33,693 bases of DNA from JBJXFY01 sp046155815. Lineage in GTDB: Bacteria > Verrucomicrobiota > Verrucomicrobiia > Limisphaerales > CAIMTB01. Below are positions 1-8,537 of the stretch, piece after piece. The notes under the pieces are model-generated. The model was not told the DNA's origin. It searched no databases and saw nothing but the letters and a program-made list of their open reading frames with translations. The stretch covers positions 1 through 33,693 of the forward strand of contig JBJXFY010000236.1 in NCBI GenBank assembly GCA_046155815.1, read 5' to 3'. Numbering within the stretch: position 1 is the stretch's first letter; the number at the start of each line of letters is the position of its first letter. The position numbers and the translations under genes are program-made.

Positions 1-848
1 GATGGGGTCCGGGGAGGATCAGCCCGCCGCCGGCCTTGACCAGCGCCCCGCCCTCCCCACCGACAGCGCCTCGGGCACGACGTTGGCCGACGGCTCATAG
101 ATCGGCGGAAACACCAGCAGGTCGGCCACGGCGGCCGACCCTTGCCCAACACCAGCAGCGTCACGCCCGCCGCGGCCAGCCGGGGATCGCGCATCGCCGC
201 GAGCACGAAACGCAGCCCCTTCCGCTCCCAGCCCGACCCGACGAAGAGCAGCAACGTCTCCGCCTCGCCCAGGCCGAGCCGGCGGCGGTGGCCGGCGCGG
301 TCCCCACCGCGGAAGCGATCCGCCAGCACGCCGTTCCGCACGAGATGGATTCGCTCCTCGGGGAAGGCGAAGTGCGCGCGGATCTCGCCGCGGACCATCT
401 CCGAGTTGACGATGACATGGCCGGTGTTGGCCGGATTGAAAGTCCGCCGCTCGATCGCGAGCATTTCCCGGTGAAACGCGCCGCACCCGATCCATGGCCG
501 CCGCCACCACGAGGCAAAGTGCCGCCGCTGCGAGAGCCATGCCGCATGGACGCCATCGCCGGCGCGGTACACGTCCTGGCGCAGCGTGCGTTCGAGGCTG
601 AAGACGCAGTCGAACGTCCCCGGATCGAGCTGCCGCAGCACCGCCTCGGCGAAGCGCCGCGGCCGGGCGTGGCGCGGCCCCGTCACGACCACTCGCCGCC
701 ACGTCACCCCGGCCGGCAGGTCCGCCCAATCCTCCGCGAACAGGTGGACTTCATGGCCCGCCTCCACGAGCGCGGCCAGCAGCCGGCCCGTGTAAAGCTC
801 CGCGCCACCATACCGGGAGCCGGCGCGGCGGATGAGGGCGAGCTTCAT
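1..848 (-). pseudogene. Broken WaaG-like family 4 glycosyltransferase
   Basis: The gene reads from ATG 848 (MKLALIRR) as a GT-B glycosyltransferase of the WaaG/LPS-core type, which would transfer a sugar from a nucleotide donor to lipopolysaccharide or a similar glycan at the inner face of the membrane. Visible family landmarks are YGGAELYTGRLLAAL near the N-terminus, DVYRAGDGVHAAWL, HVIVNSEMVRGEI, and FVGSGWERKGLRFVL. After LLVLGKG (about position 141) the frame changes. The family's donor-binding end (ADLLVFPPIYEPSANVVPEAL) follows at once in another frame, so some 35-40 residues that normally lie between are missing. A further shift after EALSVG gives GALVKAGGGLILPGP in the third frame. 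The 3' end runs off the window. At least two indels point to a decayed gene or a poorly assembled end. The family call is firm; whether it is a biological pseudogene is not. Confidence 0.7.
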
Positions 849-932
849 GCGGGGGCGAGCATCCCGCAGGCGTCGCCGCAGGCCAAGAATGCGCGATGGA
901 ATCCGCCCCGCCCGGAGAAGTTGCCGCCGCCT

Positions 933-1370
933 TCAGAACGTCAGCACCTTCCAGTCCGCCTTCAGCAGCTCCGTCAGCGGCGGTCCCATCGGCTTCACTT
1001 CCAGGCCGAGTTCGCGCAGGCGCGCGGTCACACCGTAGGAATCCGCGCAGACCACGCAGGCCTCCACCACCACGCCGTCCTTCTGCATCGCGGCGACCTT
1101 GGCCTGGAGATCCTTGTCCGCGGCGAGCAGCCGGGCCGACGGCCCCCAGACGACCAGCCGCACCTCGCCAAACCACCCGGCCGTCTTCGCCGCGTGGGAG
1201 TACATGAGGCACATGCGGTGGGCGACCTCGGGATCGCCGCTGGTCCAGACGACCGCCAGCCGCGAGGCGGGCTTCGCGGCCTGGGCGACGGCGGGCGGCA
1301 GCAGGCACAGGACGAACATCCCGGCGAGGAGGGCGGCGAAGAAAACGGCACCAGCGAAGCGGGTTTTCAC
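933..1370 (-). CDS. Exported DsrE-family protein
   Basis: A 145-residue protein starting with GTG at 1370. Residues 1-31 look like a Sec signal peptide (basic MKTR, then a hydrophobic stretch, AQA before the mature part). The rest fits the DsrE/DsrF-like fold: RLAVVWTSGDPEVAHRMC, then VRLVVWGPSARLLA, a helix LQAKVAAMQKDGVVVEAC, and the end LKADWKVLTF. DsrE-like domains bind or relay sulfur or act as small partner proteins. Cysteines are present in the region VVEACVVCADSYG, but no specific role can be assigned. It lies 84 bases upstream of the glycosyltransferase remnant on the same strand and is divergent from the epimerase gene. Family confidence is good; function is open. Confidence 0.75.
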   Translation of the reverse strand: MKTRFAGAVFFAALLAGMFVLCLLPPAVAQAAKPASRLAVVWTSGDPEVAHRMCLMYSHAAKTAGWFGEVRLVVWGPSARLLAADKDLQAKVAAMQKDGVVVEACVVCADSYGVTARLRELGLEVKPMGPPLTELLKADWKVLTF

Positions 1371-1376
1371 GAAGGC

Positions 1377-1405
1377 AGACTGGGGAACCGGGCAGGCGCT
1401 GCCAA
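1377..1405 (-). promoter_or_regulatory. Candidate promoter for the DsrE-family gene
   Basis: On the minus strand TTGGCA (1405-1400) is followed after 17 bases by CAGTCT (1382-1377), six bases before the GTG start at 1370. The spacing matches a sigma-70-type promoter and the arrangement resembles those ahead of the HIT and prolyl oligopeptidase genes. The -10 element is a weak match to consensus, so this is tentative. Confidence 0.3.
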
Positions 1406-1432
1406 TGTTCTTCTGCCGGGGCCGGCGGGCGG

Positions 1433-2401
1433 ATGTTCCGGGCCGTGTCGGTCGTTCCGGGCTTTTCCCGAAGCATCCGGTTGGTCCAGCCTCGCCGCGT
1501 GGCGGCTCCTGTGGAACTCCGCGACGGCGACCACGCCCTCGCCATCGTGCATCCCGAACTTGGCGGCTGGCTCACGCGCTACGCCCGCCAGGTGCCCGGC
1601 CACGGCCTCGTGGACGCGCTGCATCACGACGACGCCGTGGTCGCGCGCTGGCCGCAGAACATGTGGGCCGGCAACCCCATCCTCTTCCCGCACGTCAGCT
1701 ACAACGTCCACGAAGGCGCCGAGGGGAAGTACGCGCTCGACGGCCGGGTCTTCGAGTCTCCGCAGCACGGCTTCGGCCGGCGCGTGCCGTGGGCCGTCGC
1801 CGCGCGGGACGCCGCGACCGTGACGCTCGAGCTGACGGACAGCGAACGCACGCGCCCGAGCTACCCCTTCGCCTTCCGGCACCGGCTCACGTACCGGCTG
1901 GAGGCCGGCCGGCTCGTGCTGGAGCAGGAGATCGAGAACCGTGACGCCCGTCCCCTGCCCTTCAGCACCGGCATCCATCCGTACCTCCGCGTGCCGCTCG
2001 CGCCCGGCGGCGAGCGCGGCCGGTGCTTCGTACGTCTGCCGGCGGCGACGCGTTTCGTGCCGGCGGACAAGGCGGCGTCCTTCACCCGCGAGGCGTGGGC
2101 GGCGCGCAACCTGTCCGTGGCCGAGGACGTGAGCGGCACGGTTTTCCTGGGCGAACTCGCGCGGCCGGAGATCGCGCTGGTGGACCCGGTGGCCGGCCTC
2201 GCCACCACGCTCAACTGGGCCGGCGCGCCGGGCTACCGCTTCGTCGCGCTTTGGGCGCGCAGCTCGGCCGAGCCTTACTACTGCCTCGAGCCTTGGACCG
2301 CCCTGCCGAACTCTTTCGGCCGCGCCGACGGCGAGCGGATCACGCTGCCGCCCGGCGGCTGCTGGACGGCGCGGCTGGTGATGGATACCGGCCCCGTCTG
2401 A
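1433..2401 (+). CDS. Aldose 1-epimerase family protein (GalM-like)
   Basis: A 322-residue beta-sandwich mutarotase-type protein, cytoplasmic by lack of a signal. It would interconvert the anomers of a free sugar or sugar phosphate. Family landmarks are GNPILFPH (80-87), HGFGR with His112, the TGIHPYL segment with His182, and CLEPWTALPNSF with Glu286, the expected general base. The exact substrate cannot be told. The YCLEPWTALPNS ending is of the type seen in LacX/YeaD-like members rather than classical GalM. The first roughly 26 residues look non-conserved and arginine-rich; GTG at 1511 or TTG at 1481 are alternative starts, and no clear ribosome binding site decides. It precedes gap on the same strand by 132 bases. 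Confidence 0.8.
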   Translation: MFRAVSVVPGFSRSIRLVQPRRVAAPVELRDGDHALAIVHPELGGWLTRYARQVPGHGLVDALHHDDAVVARWPQNMWAGNPILFPHVSYNVHEGAEGKYALDGRVFESPQHGFGRRVPWAVAARDAATVTLELTDSERTRPSYPFAFRHRLTYRLEAGRLVLEQEIENRDARPLPFSTGIHPYLRVPLAPGGERGRCFVRLPAATRFVPADKAASFTREAWAARNLSVAEDVSGTVFLGELARPEIALVDPVAGLATTLNWAGAPGYRFVALWARSSAEPYYCLEPWTALPNSFGRADGERITLPPGGCWTARLVMDTGPV

Positions 2402-2448
2402 GACCGTGCGAAGCACGGGTGGCAGGCACTTCCTTTCCGTCCCCTTTC

Positions 2449-2479
2449 TTGACGCCCCCGACCCGCGCCGCGATATGCT
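2449..2479 (+). promoter_or_regulatory. Candidate gap promoter
   Basis: TTGACG (2449-2454) is followed after 17 bases by GATATG, or after 19 by TATGCT (2474-2479), in the only A/T-richer stretch between the epimerase and gap. Transcription would start near 2486, giving a leader of about 48 bases. No Shine-Dalgarno motif is visible ahead of the ATG at 2534. Confidence 0.4.
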
Positions 2480-2533
2480 GGCCGCTCCGTTTGTTCCTGA
2501 CGTTCCACATAAGCACTCCAACGACCTGAACTC

Positions 2534-3583
<1,050 letters not shown>

Positions 3584-3615
3584 ACAGGAGCCCTTCCAAT
3601 TCAACCTGCCTGGAT

Positions 3616-3642
3616 GGCGGCCCGGAACCGGGCCGCCTTTTT
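3616..3642 (+). terminator. Rho-independent terminator after gap
   Basis: GGCGGCCCGG (3616-3625), loop AA, and its perfect complement CCGGGCCGCC (3628-3637) are followed by TTTTT. The stem of ten base pairs plus T-tract is a textbook intrinsic terminator. Confidence 0.93.
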
Positions 3643-3873
3643 CTTGCCTCCGCTCGGGCCTCGCCCCGGCGACGGAAGCGGCACGAATTGCGCATCACGC
3701 CCTGCGGTGTGGCGCAGCGGGAACGAGGCCGCTCCAACCCGCCCCACGGGCGGTTCATCACACGACCGTTGCCGCACGGCAGCCCCTCAAATAGGGAGGG
3801 GATGCATTACCGCCGAACCCCACGAAACCGCCCTTCTGATTTCGTTCAACCGATACCAACCAACCCAACACCC

Positions 3874-4599
3874 ATGAAGCTCTTTGCCCTGATCAGCGCG
3901 CTGGCCCTAGCCGGCACATCCCTCCACGCCGCGGAAGCGGACGATGTAAAGGCCGCCGCCAAGAAACTGGCCGGCCAGTCCTACACTTGGAAGTCCACGA
4001 CCGAGATGGCCGGGGGCGGCGGCGGCGGCCAGTGGCGCCCCGGCCCCACGGAAGGCCGCATCACCGCCGATGGCGTCATGGCCCTCACGATGGCCCGCGG
4101 TGACAACACGTTTGAAGCCCTGATGAAGGGCGGCAAAACGGCCGTGAAGACGCCCGAAGGCTGGCAGGCCCCGCCCGAGCCGGGCACCGGCAACGCCGGT
4201 GGCGGACCAGGCGGCGGGGCCGGCATGATGGGCCGGATGCTCTCCACCATGCGCCCGCCGGCGGCCGAGGCCGAGGATCTGGTTGGCAAGGTGAAGGAAC
4301 TGAAGAAGACCGAAGCCGGCTTCGTCGGCGACCTCACCGAGGAAGGCGCCAAGCAGCTCCTCACCCGTAATCGTCGCGGCGGCGGCGGCGAACCGCCCGC
4401 CCCCCAGGGTGCCAAGGGTACGGTGAAGTTCTGGCTCAAGGACGGCGTGCTCGCGAAGTACGAGGTGCAGGTCCAAGGCCGCATGGCCGGCCGTGACGGC
4501 CAGGAGATCGAGGTCAATCGCACCACGACCACGGAGATTTCCAACGTCGGCACGACGAAGGTCGAGGTCGCCGAGGAAGCCAAGAAAGTGCTCGGCTGA
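3874..4599 (+). CDS. Secreted glycine-rich protein of unknown function
   Basis: A 241-residue protein whose start is set by ATG 3874, which gives a clean signal peptide (MKLFALISALALAGTSLHAA, cleavage probably after residue 20). No longer start gives a sensible N-terminus. The mature part has three glycine-rich runs (47-52, 105-117 and about 172-175) between short beta-prone segments. The C-terminal third reads GTVKFWLKDGVLAKYEVQVQ ... TTTEISNVGTTKVEVAEEAK, which resembles the last strands of LolA/LppX-like periplasmic folds (alternating strands, then a Val-Glu-Val-xxx-Ala-Lys end). That resemblance is inference only. It is flanked by terminators on both sides, so it is transcribed alone. The leader is C/A-rich with no Shine-Dalgarno motif. 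I do not recognise a named family. Confidence 0.8.
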   Translation: MKLFALISALALAGTSLHAAEADDVKAAAKKLAGQSYTWKSTTEMAGGGGGGQWRPGPTEGRITADGVMALTMARGDNTFEALMKGGKTAVKTPEGWQAPPEPGTGNAGGGPGGGAGMMGRMLSTMRPPAAEAEDLVGKVKELKKTEAGFVGDLTEEGAKQLLTRNRRGGGGEPPAPQGAKGTVKFWLKDGVLAKYEVQVQGRMAGRDGQEIEVNRTTTTEISNVGTTKVEVAEEAKKVLG

Positions 4600-4620
4600 G
4601 TCCGGCCCCGGAAACTACCC

Positions 4621-4660
4621 AGCACCCCGCGCGGCACCAGGCTGCGCGGGGTGCTTTGCT
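4621..4660 (+). terminator. Rho-independent terminator after the secreted protein gene
   Basis: AGCACCCCGCGC (4621-4632) pairs perfectly with GCGCGGGGTGCT (4644-4655) across an 11-base loop, followed by TTGCTTT. The stem is twelve base pairs, 21 bases after the stop codon. Confidence 0.9.
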
Positions 4661-4707
4661 TTCGGCCGGCCGGCGGAAAGGCAGGGCAGTTCCCGCTGGG
4701 CGGATGG

Positions 4708-4734
4708 GCCGGCATTTGTTTGCTTCCTGCCGGC
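4708..4734 (+). repeat. Inverted repeat abutting the hisA start
   Basis: GCCGGCA (4708-4714) and TGCCGGC (4728-4734) form a perfect seven-base inverted repeat around a pyrimidine-rich 13-base spacer, and the right arm ends directly before the ATG at 4735. It could fold in mRNA and occlude the start, or be an operator. No protein is assigned. Confidence 0.4.
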
Positions 4735-5520
4735 ATGTTCCGCCCCTGCATTGACCTGCGAGACGGGCGCGTCGTCCAGATCGTGGGCGGCACGCTGGAC
4801 GACGCCGATCCCGGCGCGGCGCGCACGAACTTCGTCGCCGCGCAGCCGCCGGCGTGGTTCGCCGCACTGTATCGCCGCGACGGCCTGACGGGCGGGCATG
4901 TCATCGCGCTCGGCCCCGGCAACGATGCCGCCGCCCGCGAGGCCCTCGCGGCCTGGCCCGGCGGGATGCAGTACGGCGGCGGCGTGACGCTCGACAGCGC
5001 CCGCACCTGGCTCGACGCCGGCGCCTCGCACGTCATCGTCACCAGCTTCGTCTTCCGCGACGGCCGCGTGGACACGGAGCGCCTCGCCGCGCTCGTGCAC
5101 GCCGTCGGCCGTGAGCGCCTCGTGCTCGACCTGAGCTGCCGCCGCTGCGGGGACGACTACCTCGTGGTCACGGACCGCTGGCAGAAGTTCACCGACGTGA
5201 CGCTGGGCGCGGACATAATGATGCGCCTGGCGGAATCGTGCGCCGAGTTCCTCGTCCACGCCGTGGACGTCGAGGGGTTGTGCCGCGGCATTGACCAAGA
5301 ACTGGTCGCCAAGCTCGCCGGGTGGAGCCCGCTGCCCTGCACCTACGCCGGCGGGGCGAAGTCACTCGAAGACCTGGAGGCCGTGGAGCGGCTCGGCTCC
5401 GGCCGCATTCACCTCACCATCGGCTCCGCGCTGGACATCTTCGGCGGCAGCGGCGTGCGGTACGCCGACTGCGTGGCCCTCAACCGCCGCGGTGGAACGG
5501 GGTTCAAGCCGGTTCGCTGA
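4735..5520 (+). CDS. hisA: Eukaryote-type HisA (ProFAR isomerase)
   Basis: A 261-residue (beta/alpha)8 enzyme of histidine synthesis that isomerises ProFAR to PRFAR. The start is ATG 4735, giving MFRPCIDLRDGRVVQIVGG; an upstream in-frame stretch would run through the terminator. Asp7 and Asp132 (LVLDLSCRR) sit where catalytic acids are expected. The sequence follows the plant/fungal HIS6-HISN3 type rather than common bacterial HisA: LTGGHVIALGPGN (51-63), ASHVIVTSFVFRDG (97-110), VVTDRWQKFTDV (144-155), FLVHAVDVEG (172-181) and IGSALDIFGGSG near the end. The last 12 or so residues (RRGGTGFKPVR) go beyond the usual end and look added. No other his gene is nearby. Confidence in the enzyme is high. 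Confidence 0.93.
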   Translation: MFRPCIDLRDGRVVQIVGGTLDDADPGAARTNFVAAQPPAWFAALYRRDGLTGGHVIALGPGNDAAAREALAAWPGGMQYGGGVTLDSARTWLDAGASHVIVTSFVFRDGRVDTERLAALVHAVGRERLVLDLSCRRCGDDYLVVTDRWQKFTDVTLGADIMMRLAESCAEFLVHAVDVEGLCRGIDQELVAKLAGWSPLPCTYAGGAKSLEDLEAVERLGSGRIHLTIGSALDIFGGSGVRYADCVALNRRGGTGFKPVR

Positions 5521-5598
5521 AGACTTCACAGGAGTCCTGCGCCGCCGGCACCTCGGGGCGAACCGCTCCGGCACGCGCGTGGCTCCGAATCGGGTGGT

Positions 5599-5619
5599 GG
5601 ACCGGTGGACGGCCGGTCC
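5599..5619. other. Hairpin between convergent hisA and gyrA
   Basis: GGACCGG (5599-5605) and CCGGTCC (5613-5619) form a seven-base-pair stem with a seven-base loop in the 109-base convergent gap. There is no T-tract on either strand, so a bidirectional terminator role is only possible. Confidence 0.3.
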
Positions 5620-5629
5620 CGCTGCTCCG

Positions 5630-8302
5630 CTACGCGCCGGCTTCGCCCGAAGCGGCTTCCTCCTGCCCTTCGCTGATCACCGGGGCGATGGCCTGCAGGC
5701 GGTCGTTTTCATCAAGCGCCACCAGCTTCACGCCCTGGGTGTTGCGGCCGGCCTCGCGCACTCCGGCCACAGGGATGCGGACCATCTGGCCGCCGGTCGT
5801 GATGAGCATGAGTTCGTCCTGGTCATGCACGCTCAGCGCGCCCACCACGCCGCCGGTCTTGTCGGTGGTCTTCATGGTGATGATGCCCTTCCCGCCGCGG
5901 GACTGGACGCGGTATTCGTCGAACGGGGTCCGCTTCCCGATGCCGTTGCCGCCGGCCACGAGCAGTGTCGCGTCAGGAGCGACGATCGCGGCGGCCACCA
6001 GGGCGTCGCCCGGATCAAGGCTGATGCCCCGCACGCCGGCCGCGGAACGGCCCATCGAGCGGACGTCGGCCTCGCTGAAACGGATGCTCATGCCGTCCTT
6101 GGTGATGAGCACGACGTCATCGCCGGGATCCTTCACCTCGCCGCCCTCGATGACGCTGCCGCGGGTGAGCTTGACCTCGATGAGCGCATCGCCCGGGTCA
6201 ATGCCGATGGCGATGATGCCTCCCGTGCGGACGTTGGCGAACTCGTCGAGGGAAGTCTTCTTCACCGTGCCCTGCCGCGTCGCGAAGAAAAGCTCGCCGG
6301 GCTGCTGCCAGGTGATGTCCTCGCGGCCTGGCCCGGCTTTCGACTGCACGCGGATGAGGGCGGCGATCTTCTCGTCGGCGCGCAGCTCGAGGAGGTTGGC
6401 GATGCTGCGGCCCCTGGCGGCACGGCCCATGTCGGGGATCTCGTGGACGCGCTCCACGTACACGCGGCCCGTGTTCGTGAAGAACATCAGGTAGTCGTGC
6501 GTGCTGGCGGTAAAGAGATGCTCGATGAAGTCGCCCACCTCGCCCTCGACGCCGCTGGCCTCGCGGGTGGCCATGCCGATGACGCCCTTGCCGCCGCGGC
6601 GCTGGGCGCGGTAGGCGCTGACGGCGGTGCGCTTGAGGAGGCCGCCGTGGGTGAGCGTGATGATGACGCCCTCGTTGGCGATCAGGTCCTCGATGGCCAT
6701 CTCGCCCTCGTCGGGCACGATGTCCGTGAGCCGCGCCGTGCCGTGCTTCTCCTTCACGGCCAGCAGCTCGGCCTTGATGATCCCGAGCACGCGGGCCTCG
6801 CGGGCGAGGATGTCGAGCAGGTCGCGGATGCTGGCCAGCACCTCGTCGTACTCGGCCTTGACCTTGCCGCGCTCGAGGGCGGTGAGCTGGTAGAGGCGCA
6901 GCTCGAGGATGGCGTCGGCCTGGGCGTCGGTGAGGGCGTAGCGGCCGTTCACGAGGCGGGCCTCGTCGCGGATCAGGATGCCGATCTGCTCGACCTGCGG
7001 CCGGGTGAACTCGTAGGCGAGCAGCTTGATCTTGGCCTCCTCGCGGCTGTTCGAGCCGCGGATGATGCGGATGAACTCGTCGAGGTGCGCGAGGGCGATC
7101 AGGAAGGCCTCGAGCCGCTCGGCGCGCTTCTCGGCCTCGCGGAGCAGGTGGCGCGTGCGGCGCAGGATGACCTCGCGGCGGTGCTCCAGGTAGCAGTTGA
7201 GGAGCTCCTTGAGGTTCAGCGTCTTGGGCCGGCCGCCGTCAATGGCCAGCATGTTCACGCTGAAGGACGTCTCGAGCTGCGTGAACTTGTAAAGGTTGTT
7301 GATGACCACCTTGGGCACCGCGTCGCGCTTCAGCTCGATCACGAGCCGGCAGTTCTGGTCCGACTCGTTCCGCATGGCGGAGATGTCGGTGAGGGTCTTC
7401 TCGGTCACCAGCTCGGCGATGCGCTCCTCGAGCTGCGCGGGGTTCACGAGAAACGGCACCTCGGTCACGACGAGCTGGACGCGGCCGCCCTTGAGCTCCT
7501 CCACGCCGACCTTGCCGCGGAGCTTCAGGCTGCCGCGCCCGGTGCGGAAGTAGTTCCGGACGCCCTCGAGGCCGCACACCGCGCAGCGCTGGGGGAAGTC
7601 CGGCCCCTTGATGAACTTCATCAGGGCCTCCACCGGGAGCGACGGATCGTCAATCAGCGCGCACAGCCCGTTGATCACCTCGCCGAGGTTGTGCGGCGGG
7701 ATGTTCGTGGCCATGCCGACGGCGATGCCGGTGCCGCCATTGACGAGCAGGTTCGGAAACGCGGCGGGGAAGACGGTGGGTTCGGTGCGGCTGTCGTCGT
7801 AGGTCGGGACGAAGTCCACCGTGTCCTTGTCCATGTCCTCCATCAGCACGGCGCCGAGGTGGGCCAGCCGCGCCTCGGTGTAGCGCATGGATGCCGGCGG
7901 GTCGCCCTCGACGGAGCCGAAGTTGCCCTGCCCCTCGATCAGCCGGTCGCGCATGGCCCACGGCTGCGCCATGTGGACGAGCGTGGGGTAGATGGCCTGG
8001 TCGCCGTGCGGATGGTAGTTGCCCATCGTCTCTCCGACGATCTTCGCGCACTTGAGGTGCTTGCGGTTCGGCATGACGCCGAGGTCCTGCATGGCGTACA
8101 GGATGCGGCGCTGGGAGGGCTTCAGGCCGTCGCGCGCGTCGGGCAGGGCGCGCGAGATGATCACCGACATCGAATAGTCGAGGAACGAGTTCTTGATCTC
8201 GTCGGCGACGTTGATCTTGGCGACCTTCTCCCCGGCGGAAAACAGGGAACCGGGCGTGGCCGGAGGCGGCTCGGGCGGCGGCAAATCGGGCGTGTCGGGC
8301 AT
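5630..8302 (-). CDS. gyrA: DNA gyrase subunit A
   Basis: An 890-residue type II topoisomerase subunit that, with GyrB, introduces negative supercoils. The start at ATG 8302 gives a short proline-rich N-terminus (MPDTPDLPPPEPPP) before the conserved KINVADEIKNSFLDYSMSV; the longer in-frame extension is non-conserved. The catalytic tyrosine is Tyr141 in ASMRYTEARL, with Arg140 beside it. The C-terminal six-bladed pinwheel carries a canonical GyrA-box QRRGGKG (567-573), which marks it as GyrA rather than ParC, and a second box-like QSRGGKG. In the quinolone-resistance region, GNYHPHGDQAIYP, the residues aligning with E. coli Ser83 and Asp87 are Gln102 and Pro106. gyrB is not in the window. The gene is divergent from lysS. 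Confidence 0.96.
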   Translation of the reverse strand: MPDTPDLPPPEPPPATPGSLFSAGEKVAKINVADEIKNSFLDYSMSVIISRALPDARDGLKPSQRRILYAMQDLGVMPNRKHLKCAKIVGETMGNYHPHGDQAIYPTLVHMAQPWAMRDRLIEGQGNFGSVEGDPPASMRYTEARLAHLGAVLMEDMDKDTVDFVPTYDDSRTEPTVFPAAFPNLLVNGGTGIAVGMATNIPPHNLGEVINGLCALIDDPSLPVEALMKFIKGPDFPQRCAVCGLEGVRNYFRTGRGSLKLRGKVGVEELKGGRVQLVVTEVPFLVNPAQLEERIAELVTEKTLTDISAMRNESDQNCRLVIELKRDAVPKVVINNLYKFTQLETSFSVNMLAIDGGRPKTLNLKELLNCYLEHRREVILRRTRHLLREAEKRAERLEAFLIALAHLDEFIRIIRGSNSREEAKIKLLAYEFTRPQVEQIGILIRDEARLVNGRYALTDAQADAILELRLYQLTALERGKVKAEYDEVLASIRDLLDILAREARVLGIIKAELLAVKEKHGTARLTDIVPDEGEMAIEDLIANEGVIITLTHGGLLKRTAVSAYRAQRRGGKGVIGMATREASGVEGEVGDFIEHLFTASTHDYLMFFTNTGRVYVERVHEIPDMGRAARGRSIANLLELRADEKIAALIRVQSKAGPGREDITWQQPGELFFATRQGTVKKTSLDEFANVRTGGIIAIGIDPGDALIEVKLTRGSVIEGGEVKDPGDDVVLITKDGMSIRFSEADVRSMGRSAAGVRGISLDPGDALVAAAIVAPDATLLVAGGNGIGKRTPFDEYRVQSRGGKGIITMKTTDKTGGVVGALSVHDQDELMLITTGGQMVRIPVAGVREAGRNTQGVKLVALDENDRLQAIAPVISEGQEEAASGEAGA

Positions 8303-8537
8303 GTCAGAACGGCAGTTCCGTGAAGGGGCGAGAATGCGGGGAAACAGCGGCCAAAGCCAGCGCGGTTCGCAGGAAACTTGGCCTGGGGCACCTCTGGCGG
8401 CCTCTCCGCCGAAGCGCCGTTTCCGGCCTGCGGGGGCGACTCCGTCGGCATCCCGTGCTGGGGGCATCCTCGCCAGCCGGCCGCTGGGAAGATTTTGCTG
8501 CAGCCCCGCCCCTTTCCCCGTTAAGTCACCGCTTCCT
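8303..8537. other. Divergent intergenic region, gyrA/lysS
   Basis: This 235-base region must hold the promoters of both genes. It contains GATTTTGCTG near 8491-8500 and TTAAGT at 8521-8526 on the lysS side, too loosely spaced to call a promoter. I see no convincing operator, hairpin or small gene. Confidence 0.4.

Noticed and set aside
5498..5520. tRNA T-arm-like GGTTCAAGCC near the hisA stop
   Set aside because: Flanking bases do not form a T-stem, and no anticodon or acceptor stem is present.
5291..8323. A 1010-codon open frame on the plus strand across hisA's end and gyrA
   Set aside because: It is the complement of gyrA, whose catalytic and GyrA-box motifs are certain.
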